DNA of 64,000 nucleotides from Gloeopeniophorella convolvens. Lineage: Eukaryota; Basidiomycota; Agaricomycetes; Russulales. Each line of letters begins with the position of its first letter. Positions within the stretch are counted from its first letter, which is position 1. Shown in pieces: positions 36,774 through 49,857 of this stretch. The notes under the pieces were generated by a model. The model did no database searches and was not told the DNA's origin. It worked only from the letters and a program-made list of their open reading frames with translations. A program made the position numbers and the translations under genes. The stretch is from the NCBI GenBank assembly GCA_022496205.1, contig WTXD01000004.1, forward strand, positions 1 through 64,000, given 5' to 3'.

Positions 36774-37929
36774 CTACATCCTCGGCTTGATCAAGTGCTT
36801 CACCGACTCGGGATCCAGAACGCTCTGAGGATAGGGCAGCAAAGGCCCTCTGATATGGTCCGCAGCGCCATCGACAGCCAGAACCTGGCCCGAGATAAAG
36901 CTGGCGGCATCGCTAAGCAGGAACACTGCCGTATTCGCGATGTCCCTCGAGTCGCCCTGGCGGCCCGTAGGGATAGGCCAGGGCGATGGGTCGGGTCCTT
37001 TTGCGGACAAGCGGTCCATGCCCTCTGTCCCAGCAATGGGGCCCGGCGCGATCACATTCGAACGAACACCATGAGGGCCCTCCTCCACAGCCAAGACCGC
37101 AGACGTCGCGTCAACGGCAGCTTTCGCAGCGGAGACATGCACCTGATACGCCGTGCCTGCAAGAAATCAAGCTGAGACACTGGAGAAGAGTACTGCACGT
37201 AGCGTGTACGCACCCCTGTAGTGCAGCGTCGCGCTCACGTGGATGTATGAACCTCTCGTCGCTCTCACGTGGGGTAAGGTGGCCTTGATTGTATGGTAGG
37301 TTCCAAGCTTATCAAATGAATGGTGGGATGGGTAACTGGAACAGAAGAACGTCGAGAACGACTTACGGTGTCAATTTCGATCACGGCCCTGAAACCGTTC
37401 TCGGAGAGGCCCGAGATGGGTGCGAGGAAGTTCCCTGCTGCGCCTGCATCAAAGCTAGTCAGTCGCAGTACGCATCCGATACACCGCTCTGGGACAACGT
37501 ACCGTTGATGACGAAGTCGATCCTGCCAAATTTCTCGATGGTCTGCTGGACAGCCGCCTGAACTTGTTTGGGATCCCTGACGTCACCCCTGACGGCAAGG
37601 CAAGTTCGCCCGGTAGCTTCAGAGAGTTCCTGGGCCGCCTTGACAAGTCGTTCCTCGCTACCGCAACGTCAGGAAGCGCAAGACATCTGGATCACTAACT
37701 CACTTGCGGCCCAAGATGGCGGCATTCGCCCCATGCCGCATCTTAATAGCACCGAGCGAGTGAGCCCGGCTGCAAACGCGCGTCGAGCACATGGACGCAC
37801 CACAGCTTCTGTCATAACCCTACATATACCAGAACCACCGCCAGTGCAAAAAAGAACCTTGTTCTTGAATATGTCTTCTTTGAAGACGGAAGTGGAGTCC
37901 ACTGCGGGGAGCAAATCTGGGGAAGACAT
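36774..37929 (-). CDS. SPS19: 2,4-dienoyl-CoA reductase-type SDR (SPS19/DECR2-like)
   Basis: A short-chain dehydrogenase of about 310 aa, multi-exon, with start at 37929. The Rossmann motif is FCTGGGSGICRVMTEAV. After a clean intron come MRHGANAAILGR, RLVKAAQELSEATGR, RGDVRDPKQVQ, GRIDFVINGAAGNFLAPISG, the YHTIKATLPHV helix, and AYQVHVSAAKAAVDA with the catalytic-region Lys. The end is EGPHGVRSNVIAPGPIAGTE and DAASFISGQVLAVDG. These match the peroxisomal 2,4-dienoyl-CoA reductase group, which removes 2,4-double bonds of unsaturated acyl-CoAs with NADPH during beta-oxidation. The C-terminus is ...HLIKPRM, not a canonical SKL-type PTS1 signal, so peroxisomal import is uncertain. No frameshift is seen; introns are about 50-75 nt. 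Confidence 0.85.
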
Positions 37930-39752
37930 GGCAATGAAGGTCCGACGTTGCACGGTCGTTGGTCGGATTGGGATGTGGGGGAGATGTGGGGAATGGGAAG
38001 AAGTTGAGTTGCTGGACAACGATGATTGAGCTCGGGCTTTAACTCCCCCAACGAACGCCAACCGGTAAGGACTAGCGCAAGTTTGAGCGTTTGAGTGCAC
38101 GATTCACTGGGGTGTTTGTCCCGTGTTTTCCCCGCTTTGAGTGCTTGGGCCGACCCCGAGGCAACTGTGAAGAGTAATAGAGGCGCCTTGGGAGACACGG
38201 AACCGGCCACCGGCTAATCGCTGCCCGAGGATCATCACGTGACCTCGAGTACCATGCAAGGCACACGCCTCTCACTGGTAGCGCACACCCCGCAAAGTCA
38301 TGGCGTTGTGTGCCAGCCGCTCACATATACAAGCCCGCTAACTTTCGTTAGGGATAGAATAATTTTCCACAAGAGACGTTACGGATTTCCTCCCGGCCAC
38401 TTTTGCACCATGCGCACACATTAGGCCGATGGTCGTGGTCATCAAAAGGCTGCACCAGACCGAACTTACGGCCCTTGTCTGCTCCCCTCGGAAGCAGAGC
38501 CCTGAGCTCTCCGAGGTCTACCAATTCTTGAAAATAGCGTGTACCTCGTTCCCAACGAATCGTTCTGACATGCCCCGTCATCCGTATCTTTGGAATGGCC
38601 TCGCCCAATGGATTACATCATTCCAGGCTGAGGCCATAGCCCATGGATGCAACTGCTGGTGGCGAGCACAATGACGTCGCGCAACTAACACCGTGCCAGC
38701 TGGTCGTTTGGCACTGCAGCGTCATTGCTAAGTCACCAGCGCTGGCTAGACCCTGCGAGGGTGCTTGCTATTGGGCACGAATGCACCATAGTCGAGCCCA
38801 TTCACTCTCCGTCTTCCTCTCTCCCAGTGTTCTTACCCTTTGACCTTCTTGATCCTTACGTTCCTCCATATAAGCGCGCGCTCGACTTCTTTCTACCACT
38901 GCGGCCCCGACCCACGGCGCCCCATCCCCCCAGCATCCTCCCCTTGTGCCCTATTGATCCCACGACTCGCGTGTTCGGGTGCAGTCGTTCCTCTGACGCA
39001 CTCTGTAGATGCACACGCCGCCCACGGCCGTGGTGCTGGGAGCGTGCATCGGGGCTTCGCAGTCTGGGCTTGCGCCGCGCGCACTGCGGGCCTTCGGAAG
39101 GTGCCCATGTGGCCCTCGCATGTTCTCACGCCCCGGAGGTTGCGCGTCATGCGGCCGTTATTCCCCTGATAGCACTTGGGTACGCCCTTGCGCAGGTCTG
39201 GTATCGTGAAGCTCGGCACGGACACAGCATGCGTCGCGCTGCGCGAAAAACGTAAACGCATCTACTGCCCTGAGTCCCGAGTCTCGACCATATTGGTCAC
39301 TGCACGCGCTCGGAGGGCTCCCCGCGGGGTGCACGGTGGGTGGCGCACGAACGTCCGTGCATCTCGATCTTAAACTCAATTTCTCCCGGCCGGGTTGTCG
39401 AACGTTGGAGCGTTGAGGACTTCGCGCGTAACGGATTCGGCAGGAACCGCGTTTGAGATTCGCACCCTCTTAGGGGATTAAACAAGAAAACGACGTGCCA
39501 GCAACTAAGAGCAGCTTATACATGACACACGGAAAGCCTATCACATGGATACACAATATGGGCAATGGGACGGGGGCGCAAGACAGCGGGGTAACGAAGC
39601 AAATACAGAGAAAAGCGGTGGTCATTAAGTGACAAGCAATCATCTATGTTCAGACTGCTGCAAGGTCGATAGCAAATAGGTAGAAGGCATGCGAATGTCT
39701 GGCCTGAGAGAAACCAACAAGAAGCCCAAGGAAAGTCTGCGATGCGGTCTCA
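37930..39752. other. Intergenic, no gene recognised
   Basis: Short overlapping frames on both strands and no domain. A CATATAAG motif at about 38868-38875 looks like a TATA box, but no gene follows it that I can identify. Confidence 0.35.
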
Positions 39753-41424
39753 TCACTGCCCGCCTACTTTTGCGCGCCAGTGATCCAAGCTCGAACTCGT
39801 ATACGAGTCGCTGCTAGACGATGGCGTGGCCAACGACGGCATCCCCGGATCAAAGGCCAGAGAGTGCAGTGATGACCTAGATGACCGCGACTGTGGATGC
39901 GGAAGCTGCGGAGCATCATGAGCACCTGGTGCGTACGGTGATGCGCTGGAATGCGGCACCGGGTGTGATCCGTAAAGGTTCGGCTGGTCGTACCCGCCCG
40001 CTCTACCTCCGAACGAGCCACTCTGAAGCTGCGTGGCAGGCGAGTAGTAATTTTCTGGGCTCCCGGAAGGTGTAGATGATGATGAAGCCGAGCTTTGATA
40101 TGCTCCTGGAGAGTGAGATGCAGGAAAGAATGGGGATGAGAGTGTCTGTAGAGGGTACCCGTTAGAAGAGTGCGAAGACATGCGCGACGAGGCGCTGGAA
40201 ACGGCTGGGGAGGTTCGGGAAATAGAGGTAGACCAGGGGCGGGGCGAAGGATCGGAATATACCTCGCTTTTATTGTGCTGAGCGGGAGTTGGCCGCTCGC
40301 GGATTCCCCCGACGTTGAGAGGGGGTATCAATGGTGGCGCGGACGCCCACGCTGATGGTAAAGTCCTCCCGTGGTCACCGCGGACGCCCGCAGACGCATT
40401 TCCCCAGAACGAAGACCCCGCGATATGGTCTGACGCATACGCGCCGGAAGAGGACGTGCTTGGAGGCGCATGAGACGTGTGAGAGGGATATGCGTGGGAA
40501 TGTGCCAACGTGTCTGTGTAGTGGTGAGGGGGAAGCGAGGCCAGTGAAGATGATTCAGGTGGCGGATGGTCATGAATGGATGGTAGACGTGTGCCAGACG
40601 GAAGTATGTGACCACCAGCGTAGTCGGTGGTCGGGTAGCTATAGGGCGAAAGTGTAGGATGTGGGGACGACATGCCCGCGTTATCTTCGTATCCCGACGC
40701 TACGCCGGGGTGCGAACTGCCACGCGATGGTGCCAGGTCTCGTGCAGACAGGTGCGCAGGATCATGCCCATCGACCGACTGGTAGTCGAAGTCTTGCGCG
40801 GCGGAGAAGTCATCCCCAGCATCACCTGACGCAGAAGCGTCCAGCAGCGGGTTGGCCGTGGCATCCGACCTGCGCTTCTTACGGGAATTGTTCGGTCGCC
40901 TCCTGTAGACGTAGTCGGGGTACTTAGAGTTGAATGTCTCCTTCAGGCGTTTGGCCTGGTCGAGGTAGAACTGCTTGTCGGACTAGGAATACGCGGGTTA
41001 GCGGGGGTAACGCGTCCCAACAGTTGAGGCGCTCACCATGTCCATCGAATTCCATTCCTTGCTCAATATCTTGCTGATATCGCCCGTGCGCATGGTTTGA
41101 TTGGCTGCGGAAACCTGCGGTCTCCTTCGGCGTGCAAAGATCATGAACGCGTTCATTGGCCGTCTAGGCGTGCCATCGGTGTTAAGTGCTTGGGATGTCA
41201 ACTGGGTGTCCTCTACATCAAGAATTAGAGAGTGGCGTATACTAGACGGAACACAACCCACCTGGAGCCATCTGATCTGTTTTGGTGGATGGGCGACGGT
41301 GATTATAAGACGCGCCATCATCCGAGCCAGTGCGCGGACTGCCTCTATCGGAGCGGTGGGACCGATACACAGCAGAATCGGAGCTGGTTTGGGGTTGCTG
41401 CACAAGAGAGTCGAGGCGACTCAT
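39753..41424 (-). CDS. HMG-box transcription factor, 522 aa
   Basis: Three exons join in phase: 41424-41262, 41212-41037 and 40982-39753. Introns of 49 and 54 nt both begin GTGRG. The N-terminus is short and polar (MSRLDSLVQQPQTSSD). The HMG box spans about residues 68-140: GTPRRPMNAFMIFARRRRPQ, MRTGDISKILSKEWNSMD, then after intron 2 KQFYLDQAKRLKETFNSKYP and DYVYRRRPNNSRKKRR. The long C-terminus is Ser/Pro/Tyr/His-rich and disordered, typical of fungal activators. RPMNAFM with the basic RRRP tail places it in the sequence-specific (MATA/SOX-type) HMG class. Such proteins control mating, hypoxia or sexual development in fungi; which applies here cannot be said. No frameshift is seen. Confidence 0.88.
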
Positions 41425-44400
41425 GACACCAGTAGCAAACGCGAACGAGGACGGAAGATGGAGGGAACGCGTCTTGAAGTACTAGTACGTGAGCGGTGAT
41501 GTCGCACGGCTAAGTCAGGCGAGCGAACTGCGGCGTGATCGGGACGTGGCGGTCGCGGATGTCCGGGCTTCCAGAAAGACGGCGACCTCTGAGGGTAGAC
41601 GGGGTCCAGAGTGGTGGTCAGGGTGGGAGGTCTAAGGTTTATCAACTGAGGACGAGGGGGAGACGACGGGAGCAAATCACCTTCACGCCTACGCTGGGTT
41701 TTTGACGTTACACTGAGGACGAAATCAACACGAAGCAATATGGTTCTCCGAGAAGGGGAATCTGCTGATCTCCTGTTTGTCGCCTCATAGTCATTGACAC
41801 CGGCTAAAGAGGTGCTATAACAGACACCCTTGAAACGGCTGTGCTCACGCTTGGGCCCGTAAGCGCGGCTCAACCAATCGTCGGTTTCCCCGCCGTCCTG
41901 AAATCCTTTTTCCCATAATTATCGAAGATTCCACAAAGGCAAACGCCAGCCGATATCCAAAGTCCAGGCGCGTTCTCCCAACTTGCCTTTTAGAACCTTT
42001 CCCCGGCCCTTTCCTTGCCCTTCCGGGCTAGCCTCGATTCGAAGTTGTTCGCCCAGCGTTTGCAAGCGCCCGAAAACGAACTCAGTTCCTCGTTCTTCCC
42101 AACTGCAAAGCTTATGGTCAAGGGGACGTTCCTCGAGCTTTCTCGGTCGCTCACCTCGTTGCCTGCACCAATCATTCTGCTGGAACACGACGGGCTGGGT
42201 GCGCATTCCCTATCTTGGAATTGCCGACTCGATCTCGGGCTCGGGCGGTTCGTGAGACGATCCCCCCCTGAGTTCCAACCTTGACTCGATTCATCTCGAT
42301 GTTGAGGCGGAGCTCGCGGGTTTGGAACGCGCTCGATGCAAGATCGGCACGGCGGTGAACTCGTATCGTATCCCCCTTTGCCGCACTGATGTCCGTGTAT
42401 GTTCTTCCCTGCGTGGTGCGAACAGCCGCGTCCATAAGGACAATCGGCAGGTTCCACGCGTGCAGCTTTGTGACGCGGGCTTTACGGGGAATGCGGAGAA
42501 CCCTCAAGCATGCACCTGGACAACAGGCCCTCCCGCCACGCTCCAGTGCCAGCAGGAGAAGGATGATGCTTGTTGTTGTCCCCAGTGATCGTTGGTCGTC
42601 GTAACCCATCTGGCCACAGCTTCACGCGGCACTCACCCTGCCGAGTCGGCATCGGCCCTGGACGCGCCGGCGCCGACCAGTCTGATCGATGCGAACCACC
42701 ACCACTCTTCGCGATGCGCAAGCAGCTCAGGATCAGATTCAGATGCCCACTTTCAGCTACCCATCTTGCTCCGACGTGTGAGTTCACCGGGCCCAAAGCA
42801 GTCGCTTGCAGCTGCGGGGAGTCCAATCGCAGCTGCCCTTACCCAGGCGCCCTGGTACCTGAGATGAATCTGTGGACCCAAGTGACACGACCCAAGCGAA
42901 TTACCACCAGTGGCCATCGGTCGCTGGACGCCCGACATGTTTGGGGAGCGCCCCGCCCTCCCTTGCCACGTGTCACGTCGCTGAGGAGCCTCTTGGGCGC
43001 ACCGTATTGCAAATGCAGCCCTGGCGGGTCAAATGCGCGTATATTACATAACGCCCTTCGCCTCGATACCCATATGTCCATCACCCGCGTGCCAGCGTCC
43101 AGCCGTTCTCGAGGCCAAGAACCTACAAGTCTGATGTCCACCCGGCCGCGAAGCCCGACCTAGTTCGACCCTCGCGAGCGCAAAAGCAGCCCAATGACTG
43201 CGATTAATTTTGGTGATAGGTCCAAACCTTCGCACAGTGGATGTAATCCAGGTCAGGTCGAAGAGTTAGGTAATATTCACCCTGCTCATTGCGCGCGCTG
43301 CAACTCCGAGAGGGGATAGCAAGCCTCGCCCGATATGGGGGCTCCGCATCACGCCGCACGTTTATGGTGTGGGGCCTCAGCTGGGAGTATCTTCGTCTGC
43401 GCGTTGCGCACCGTGCCGTATGATGTCCATGATTTACACGCAAGAGACCCGAGACGTAGGACATAGAAAATGCCGTGTTAAAGCGCCGAGGCGACGACGA
43501 CACTGTGCCCGAAGTCGCTCGCGACCATCACTGACATGAACCTGAAATGATCGACATCAAAATTTGCGGATAAGCTCAAACAGGCTCAAACACGGTCGTG
43601 ACCGAAGAGTCCCGCGCGCTGACAGGAGACGCCAGAACGTGGATTAGCACTCCGAGGGCAAGTTGAGCGATGCCATCGCGTGTCGGTTCCGGTTGAGGGA
43701 CTGCGTGGTACCGATGCGATGGCGAGGGTGTCAGGACCTCGGGGTCCATGCAGAAACTCCTATCTTCACTGATTCCGTTCGACCCGTAACTTTGCTTATT
43801 GCCGCCGCTCCTCAACTTTGGTGGCGTTCCGATCTCGAGAAATGCGCTGGAAACCGGCCCAAATGTTGCCTAGAGTGTAGTAGAGGCGTGCTTGAATACT
43901 GTACAGTGGTGCTCACCCGAGAGGTGCATATGTTTGGAGCCCAAGGTATCTACTTCTCTGGGACCAAACCGGATGCGAACGCCCTGCAGAAGCTTGCGGA
44001 AGGTACAGTCTATCACCCTTGGGGCTATCAAACCAAGTTCCATGCCTGCTGCAATGTTGCTCTGCTCAAGGGCAGACGCAGAGGTCGCCGTATGAATGAT
44101 ACGATCAAGATATGAGGTCACTTCGGACCGTTCGACGAACTTAGTGAAGCGCTGACGCCCAGAAACAAGGTTTCACTTGGAACGAACGCAGAACCAGGAG
44201 AACATAGGCGTCGATTGGAAGAGGTGTCGTGCAGTGCGCCCACGATCATCCCTTAACGGGAACTGTGCATCATTGGGTCAATTATGGGCGAACGGGAAGC
44301 GAACAGGGGACACGCAGATATGTTCTGGCTTTTAGGTGAGTGAATAGGTGACTTAGTTATCTCGGCATCGAGATGTGCTGATCTGCAATTGAACGGAGAA

Positions 44401-45948
44401 AGGTGACCTCTGTTTAGCAGGTGAGTAAGAAAGACAGGAAGGACCTGGAAGGACGCGGAGGCAATTGCATTGATCATACTCACCGCTCAATCGAGCTCGA
44501 AATAGTGACTAGGAAATTATTTATGGCGCGCGTTACCGAGAGGACGGTGCGATCGCTGCCAGGTTGTAGACGTCGCGTGCCCTGGACGCTTGAAAGGGTT
44601 CAGACGCTCGGTAACGTAGCCATCAAACGCGTGTTTCTTGGTTCTCCCCTGAGGGAAGCCCTTTGTGACTGAAGTTCTGTACACGTAACAGAGAAACGAA
44701 GAGTACCAAAGGATATGCGCACCGAAAGCCGTGGAATGCGACGAGGAAGGCGAGAAAGGGGCTTGTGATGAGGGGATTTGACAGTGCGCACGGAAAAAGA
44801 CCTGTTTGGTGAGACTCGGTCATAAGACTTCCTGCGCCGCGCTGCTTCGTAATCGGGAATACAAATCTGCACTTCGGGTCCAACCGACAGGCACTGTGTG
44901 AATGCCACTTCCTCTTCCGCCCGTGCGAAGGGTTTATGGGGCTCAGAATGGCGGAAATAACCCACGAATTCTGCGAGTGTGCGCGGGGCCGCTCACAGGC
45001 ATGGCGCGCCGGCGCCATTTTTCAGTCAGGAGACAGGCAGGTGCAGGGGCGCAATGTACACCGGAATGACCACGCGCCAGTGGTGCATGAGGTCCATGAC
45101 GAAAGGCGGAAAGCAAGCGGGAGGCGTTCGCACAAGGATCCCACGTTGGACGTAGTCGCGTGTCCCTCTTCGAGTCTGCCTCTTAAGAGTGACGCACGTT
45201 GGCCCAAGCTGCCAGGAAATAGAATTCTCAGCCAGCGAGCGCACGACGAGAAGGGAGGTATCACCGTCATAGTGTCGGTGAGCAAGGAGAGCACGGCGAC
45301 GATTGTTGCTGACCGCATTTAAAGCGTCCCCGGTAATTCAGTCGCAGCGTGGGAGGTCACCTTATTTTGCCGGCGGTCAAGAATGCGGCGATCATAAGTC
45401 AGAGGGTTTCAATGTAGGACACATAAAGCAAAGGTTCGTCGCATTGAAAAAGCCGAGAGCAAGGGCCTTGTGGGTGTCGAGAATCGAAGCATAAAAAGTG
45501 AATTGGATCCGCAACTGAATACAAGCTGTGCTCGGAATGGGCAACTCTGTGAATGGGGCGTGACCCTCTTCACAAGGAGAGCATATGGCTTACCTTAATA
45601 TACACATGCGATCTGTGTGTCAACACAGTCCTCGTCAGCAAAGGCTTCAAAGTTCACGATGATCAGATCCAGCGAGTCGCACCAGTTTACGGAATGTGAC
45701 CTGGTGATAATCAACAACACGAGCATACGACGTCACCGTGACATATGCGTAGCGTCACGCATCACGCGCCACGCGCGCCATCACGCATCACGTGTAATAT
45801 GCGCGTCGCGACTCGATCAACGACTCGAGCGTTCTCCGTTCGCTCACGCGTCCGCTAAGGTTATCCGTACCCCGCGGGCTGAATTTGCACCTACACACCC
45901 GCAAGGACACCTGTGGCATCCTGTTTATGCTCTTGAACATCGCCTCAA
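41425..45948. other. Gene-poor 4.5-kb stretch, no family recognised
   Basis: Many overlapping frames on both strands, none with a domain I recognise. The longest (42570-43163 +, about 197 codons) reads through stop-poor GC-rich sequence and competes with minus-strand frames. 43870-44121 (-) reads LDRIIHTATSASALEQSNIA, which faintly recalls NAD(P)-binding SDR relatives but is too short to call. One short GC-rich repeat lies at 45753-45793. Confidence 0.35.
45753..45793 (+). repeat. Short CATCACGC/CACGCGC repeat cluster
   Basis: CATCACGC, CGCCACGCGCGCC and CATCACGC again follow each other within about 40 bp, about 150 bp before the Rtt107-like start codon. Confidence 0.5.
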
Positions 45949-48900
45949 ATGCCAATATTTGACGGGATCAAGTTCTTCTGCACCTCCACCCTCTCAGAGG
46001 ACCGGCGGACCGAGTTGGCCCTCCTCCTGCAACACAACGGGGCTAAATCTGTGTCTCTTGAAGATGCGACACACATCGTTACTCTTGCAGATGACTTTGA
46101 AGGGCGGGATAATGTGAGGGAAGAGACTGCACTGGTCACGGTGCGCTACCTTGATTCGAGCTAACGCACAATGACCCTGACGCTTCTCGCTAGGACTATT
46201 GGGTTGATAGATCTCTGATCCTCGGGAGACTCCAACTGTGAGCCTTTTTATCGCAGCATGTATCATTGCACCTGATGATCAGTACAGCTCACAACACTTC
46301 TCTCCTGATCCCTGTATGCTCTTCTCAGGAGTCGTGGCATGCGCGACTGACGTGCGGCATCCCCTCTGCTTCCTTCTCCACCATCCTGATCCATTTCTCA
46401 TAGCTTACTCCATCCGACATTGAAGTTCTCTCCGCAGGTATTACTGCACTTGGGGGGCAGTGGCGCGCGGGTTTGACGCGCGATGTCACGCACCTTTTCG
46501 CTGTTGGGCCTGGATCTGAGAAGTACCAGACCGCGCTTCATTATCAGAAGGACACGCAAATCAGAGTGGTCGTTCCTCACTGGTTCGACGATTCAGTCCG
46601 ACTGGGCATTCGCGGGCTTTCCACGAGTGTATACGAGTGGCCCGAACCTACCATCTTTACCCACGGGAGGCCGAATACGGAGGATGGCGATGCGGGAGGT
46701 AGCTCTCTACGACCGCAGAGCAAGTTTTCCCAGGAGAAGAAGGCATTATACAGAGCTGCACTCATGACGGCAGAACAGGAGGCGAAGCTAGGTCAAGCTG
46801 AAGTCCGGGATATCTGGGGTCAAAGGCGCATCCTCCTCAGCTCGGACCTCGACCTTTCGAGCGATCGCAGGCTCGCCGTGGAGGCTGGGATTGTTCGTTC
46901 TGGGGGCGTCGTCGTGGAGTATAATGCTGAGCGTTCCGAGTCTTCCGACCCTGATTACGACTTCGATGTTCTGGTCGCGCGCTACCGCTGGGGAGACCTT
47001 TATGTTCAGGTAGGCTTGCCTCCAATCAACTTGTACATTGTGAAATGCTGACTCTCTCTCCAGGGCGTGAACAGGCGCAAACTTATAGGGTCGCTTACCT
47101 GGCTGTTTCACGTAGAGTCTACCGGCAACCTCAGCACACCTACTGCCCAGCTGCTCCATTATCCAATTCCAAAGAAACCTATCGAGGGGTTTTCTGCTCA
47201 CGTACGTGCTGCTGGTTTCCGTGTCGTATAGAGATACTTGACGTGCATTGCAGGAGATCACTGTCACAAATTATACAGGCGAAGCGCGCGATTACCTCAA
47301 GAAACTGATAAGCCTTATGGGTGCAACATTCACGCCCAGTATGTCTGGAAAAAATACAGTTCTCATCGCCGCATTGTACGCCCATCTTGAAACATCCGCA
47401 CCCTGAGTAACGCATTAACCTATGCGTTGTCAACGCAACAGCATCTCTGGCAACAAAGCAACCAAGGCGCGCAACTGGTCCATTCCAGTTGTCAACCACA
47501 CTTGGCTCGAAGACTGCTTCATCCAGTGGAGGAATCTCTCCGTTGGACTTGAGAAATACGTCACGTTTACTCCCGGTCTCGATTTCTCTGCGCACCTCGG
47601 GGAACGTGGCATCCAACGCGAAGTTATTCAAGATGGACTCTCTGACCTCGTGGCGGAGATGGCGCTTACGCCGAAGGCGGCATCAGCCCCTGAAGATGAA
47701 GGCCCAGATGATCATGATGCAGGGAACCAGCCCCCGACGCCCGTGAGTAGGCGCAGCGCCCGAAGAGCCAAAGAGGTGGATGACGCCACAGACCGTCGCG
47801 AAAATGAAGACCGAATGGATATCGATGCGGCATCCGAGCCCAGGCGCACCAAAGGAGCAGATTACGACCAGATGAACGTTGACGAGCCGTTCGAGCTTCG
47901 CAAGGGAGCACAAGGCCCGAGTCTAAGCGCGCTGGAAAATCCCCTAGGACAGCAGGGACTAACCTTTCACCCTCGAGGCAGCCTATCACCCCACGGCTAC
48001 GTACCTACAAACACACCCCATCAGCCAGCAAGCGCCAGCGCCGACTCGACTCAGACGCGACGGAGGACGAAGATGAAGCACCCCCCACGAAGAGGTCGGT
48101 TTTGACCAAGACGATGGCGGCAATTGGCTCTCCTGCGAAGGGCAAAGAGAAAGCACCCCAGAAACCCCCATCAAACGCTGCCCCAGCGACCCCACGACGA
48201 CAGCTATCAGTCCTCATGCCACCCGTTGGAACGGGCGAGGCCCTTTTGAAGTCTCCCCATCTCTCGCCAAAGAAGACGAGTCCGACAAAAGGCAAGCCGA
48301 AGAGCCGGGCTGTTGCACCGGAAGAGGAGGCGTCCAGTTCTGGCCAATATGTGCGACCCCGGCCGTCCCTCGCTGCGGAGACTAGCATGGATCAAGAAGA
48401 GGTCTCGTTTCGGCAGGGGTCACGCCGGTCGGCTGCAAACAAGGCGTCGCAGCGTCTCCGGGACGAGATTATGCCCGACGTGGTCAATTTCGAGAAGGAG
48501 ATGCGACGTGGTCGCGTACAGGAGGCCAACTTTCCAGATGCCAAGCATGTCAAGGATGGCACGAAGGCTAGCACAAAGGCGGCGGGTAAGAAGCGCGCGT
48601 CGCTCCACCCAGAGCCCGAAAACGCGACATCGTCTGATGATGATCGTGCACGCAAGAAACGGCGCGTTGGCGGCGTAAAGGACAGGAGCCGCTCTATCGC
48701 CGAGGACGATGGAGAGCCTGCGAGCGGCACGGAGGCTAGCTCACAAGAGCGGGAGGCCCAGTCTAGCAAGAGCGGAGTCAAGAAGGCGAAATCGAAGAAC
48801 CCACGCGCTGATGGCGACTCAAGGTGAGTTATCTTGACGTTTACTAGTGCAGGTACGTAGTTAACGGGCTATAGCGATTGTTCTGTTCGAGTCCTAGTCA

Positions 48901-49647
48901 CGCAAGTCACACTAGGCGATGATGCCGAAAGGGTGAGTACGATTCTCCTACTGCTGGTCCGAGTTTTTACCTTTGCATTGACAGGCCATGACGAAGCTTG
49001 GCGCAAAGATGGGTGTCAAGCCTGGTGAATGTACCCATCTGGTTGTCAAAAACCTGGGTCGCACTGAAAAGTTCCTTTGTGCCATGGCCGTTGCTCCCGT
49101 CATCATCACGGAGAAGTGGGTCCAAGCGTGTGTCGCGGCCAAGAAGCTACTCTGTAGGCGCATTTATTTACGTAGAAGTAGTAAAGCTGTTCTGAAATTG
49201 CTTCTCCAGCTCCCGACAAGTACGTGCTTGTCGATCCCAGCAACGAGAAGAAGTGGAAGTTCAAGTTAGCCGACGCTTTGAAGCGAGCGAAGGCAAACAG
49301 GGGTCAGTTGTTCGCCGGCATGACCTTCTTCGTTACGAACAAGGTACCTGTGGATAAGAAACTCCTCAAGAATATCGTTGCAGCACATGGTGGCCAGGTG
49401 AGTATATGCTCGCTGGTATAGTTAATACCTTTCGATCCTTGGCTCGTAGATACGTCAGCAAAACCCGACTACTCGTGTGCTCAATGGCAAACCCGACAAC
49501 TACGTGATCTCGTGTCCTGAGGACGCCTCGATATGGCGTCCCATAGCTGAGGCTGGCCACACGATCTATTCGCAAGAACTCATTCTCAATGCTGCTCTTA
49601 CACAAGAGATCAATCTGGACGACGAAGCCTATCAAGTCCACGCATAG
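45949..49647 (+). CDS. RTT107: Rtt107/Brc1-type multi-BRCT DNA-repair scaffold
   Basis: A multi-exon gene of about 1,050 aa. BRCT-like units occur in order: FDGIKFFCTSTLSEDRRTEL with DYWVDRSLILGRL; MLFSGVVACATD with VVVPHWFDDSVRLG; RRILLSSDLDLSSDRRLAVE with GDLYVQGVNRRKL; EITVTNYTGEARDYLKKLIS with VVNHTWLEDCFIQW. A 350-residue Ser/Lys/Glu-rich linker follows. The C-terminal pair has THLVVKNLGRTEKFLCAMA and ITEKWVQACVAAKKLL, then FAGMTFFVTNKVPVDKKLL and SQELILNAALTQEINLD. Four N-terminal plus two C-terminal BRCTs is the Rtt107/Brc1 layout. These proteins bind gamma-H2A and Smc5/6 partners at damaged replication forks. One base is missing in a C-run at about 48015-48020 within the linker; both sides are otherwise clean. 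Confidence 0.82.
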
Positions 49648-49857
49648 TGATGTGGCGGCATGCGCCTATATATCCAGCATTCTTCACCCGCGGTTCAGCC
49701 GCACACCAGTATGTTTATGTCCGCCCACGCTTGTGTTGGGACACGAGATGTCAATTTCTTGATCGCATCACGGTATCTTAGCGCCGTAGACGCGTTTAAT
49801 TTGCTCATTGGTGATGGAGGGAGTCATATGTACATGGATATCAAGTAGTCATTCTAT
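49648..49857. terminator. Convergent 3' ends of RTT107-like gene and GH31 copy B
   Basis: The two stop codons face each other 210 bp apart, so both transcripts must end here. I see no single clear polyadenylation motif. Confidence 0.3.

Noticed and set aside
42570..43163. 197-codon plus-strand frame as a gene
   Set aside because: Opposite and alternate frames are equally open, there is no domain and no sensible splice pattern.
43870..44121. SDR-like string IIHTATSASALEQ as an NAD(P)-binding gene
   Set aside because: It is too short, has no Rossmann glycine motif, and nothing matching lies up- or downstream.
45753..45793. CRISPR-like short repeats
   Set aside because: There are only two or three imperfect copies without spacers, and the genome is eukaryotic.
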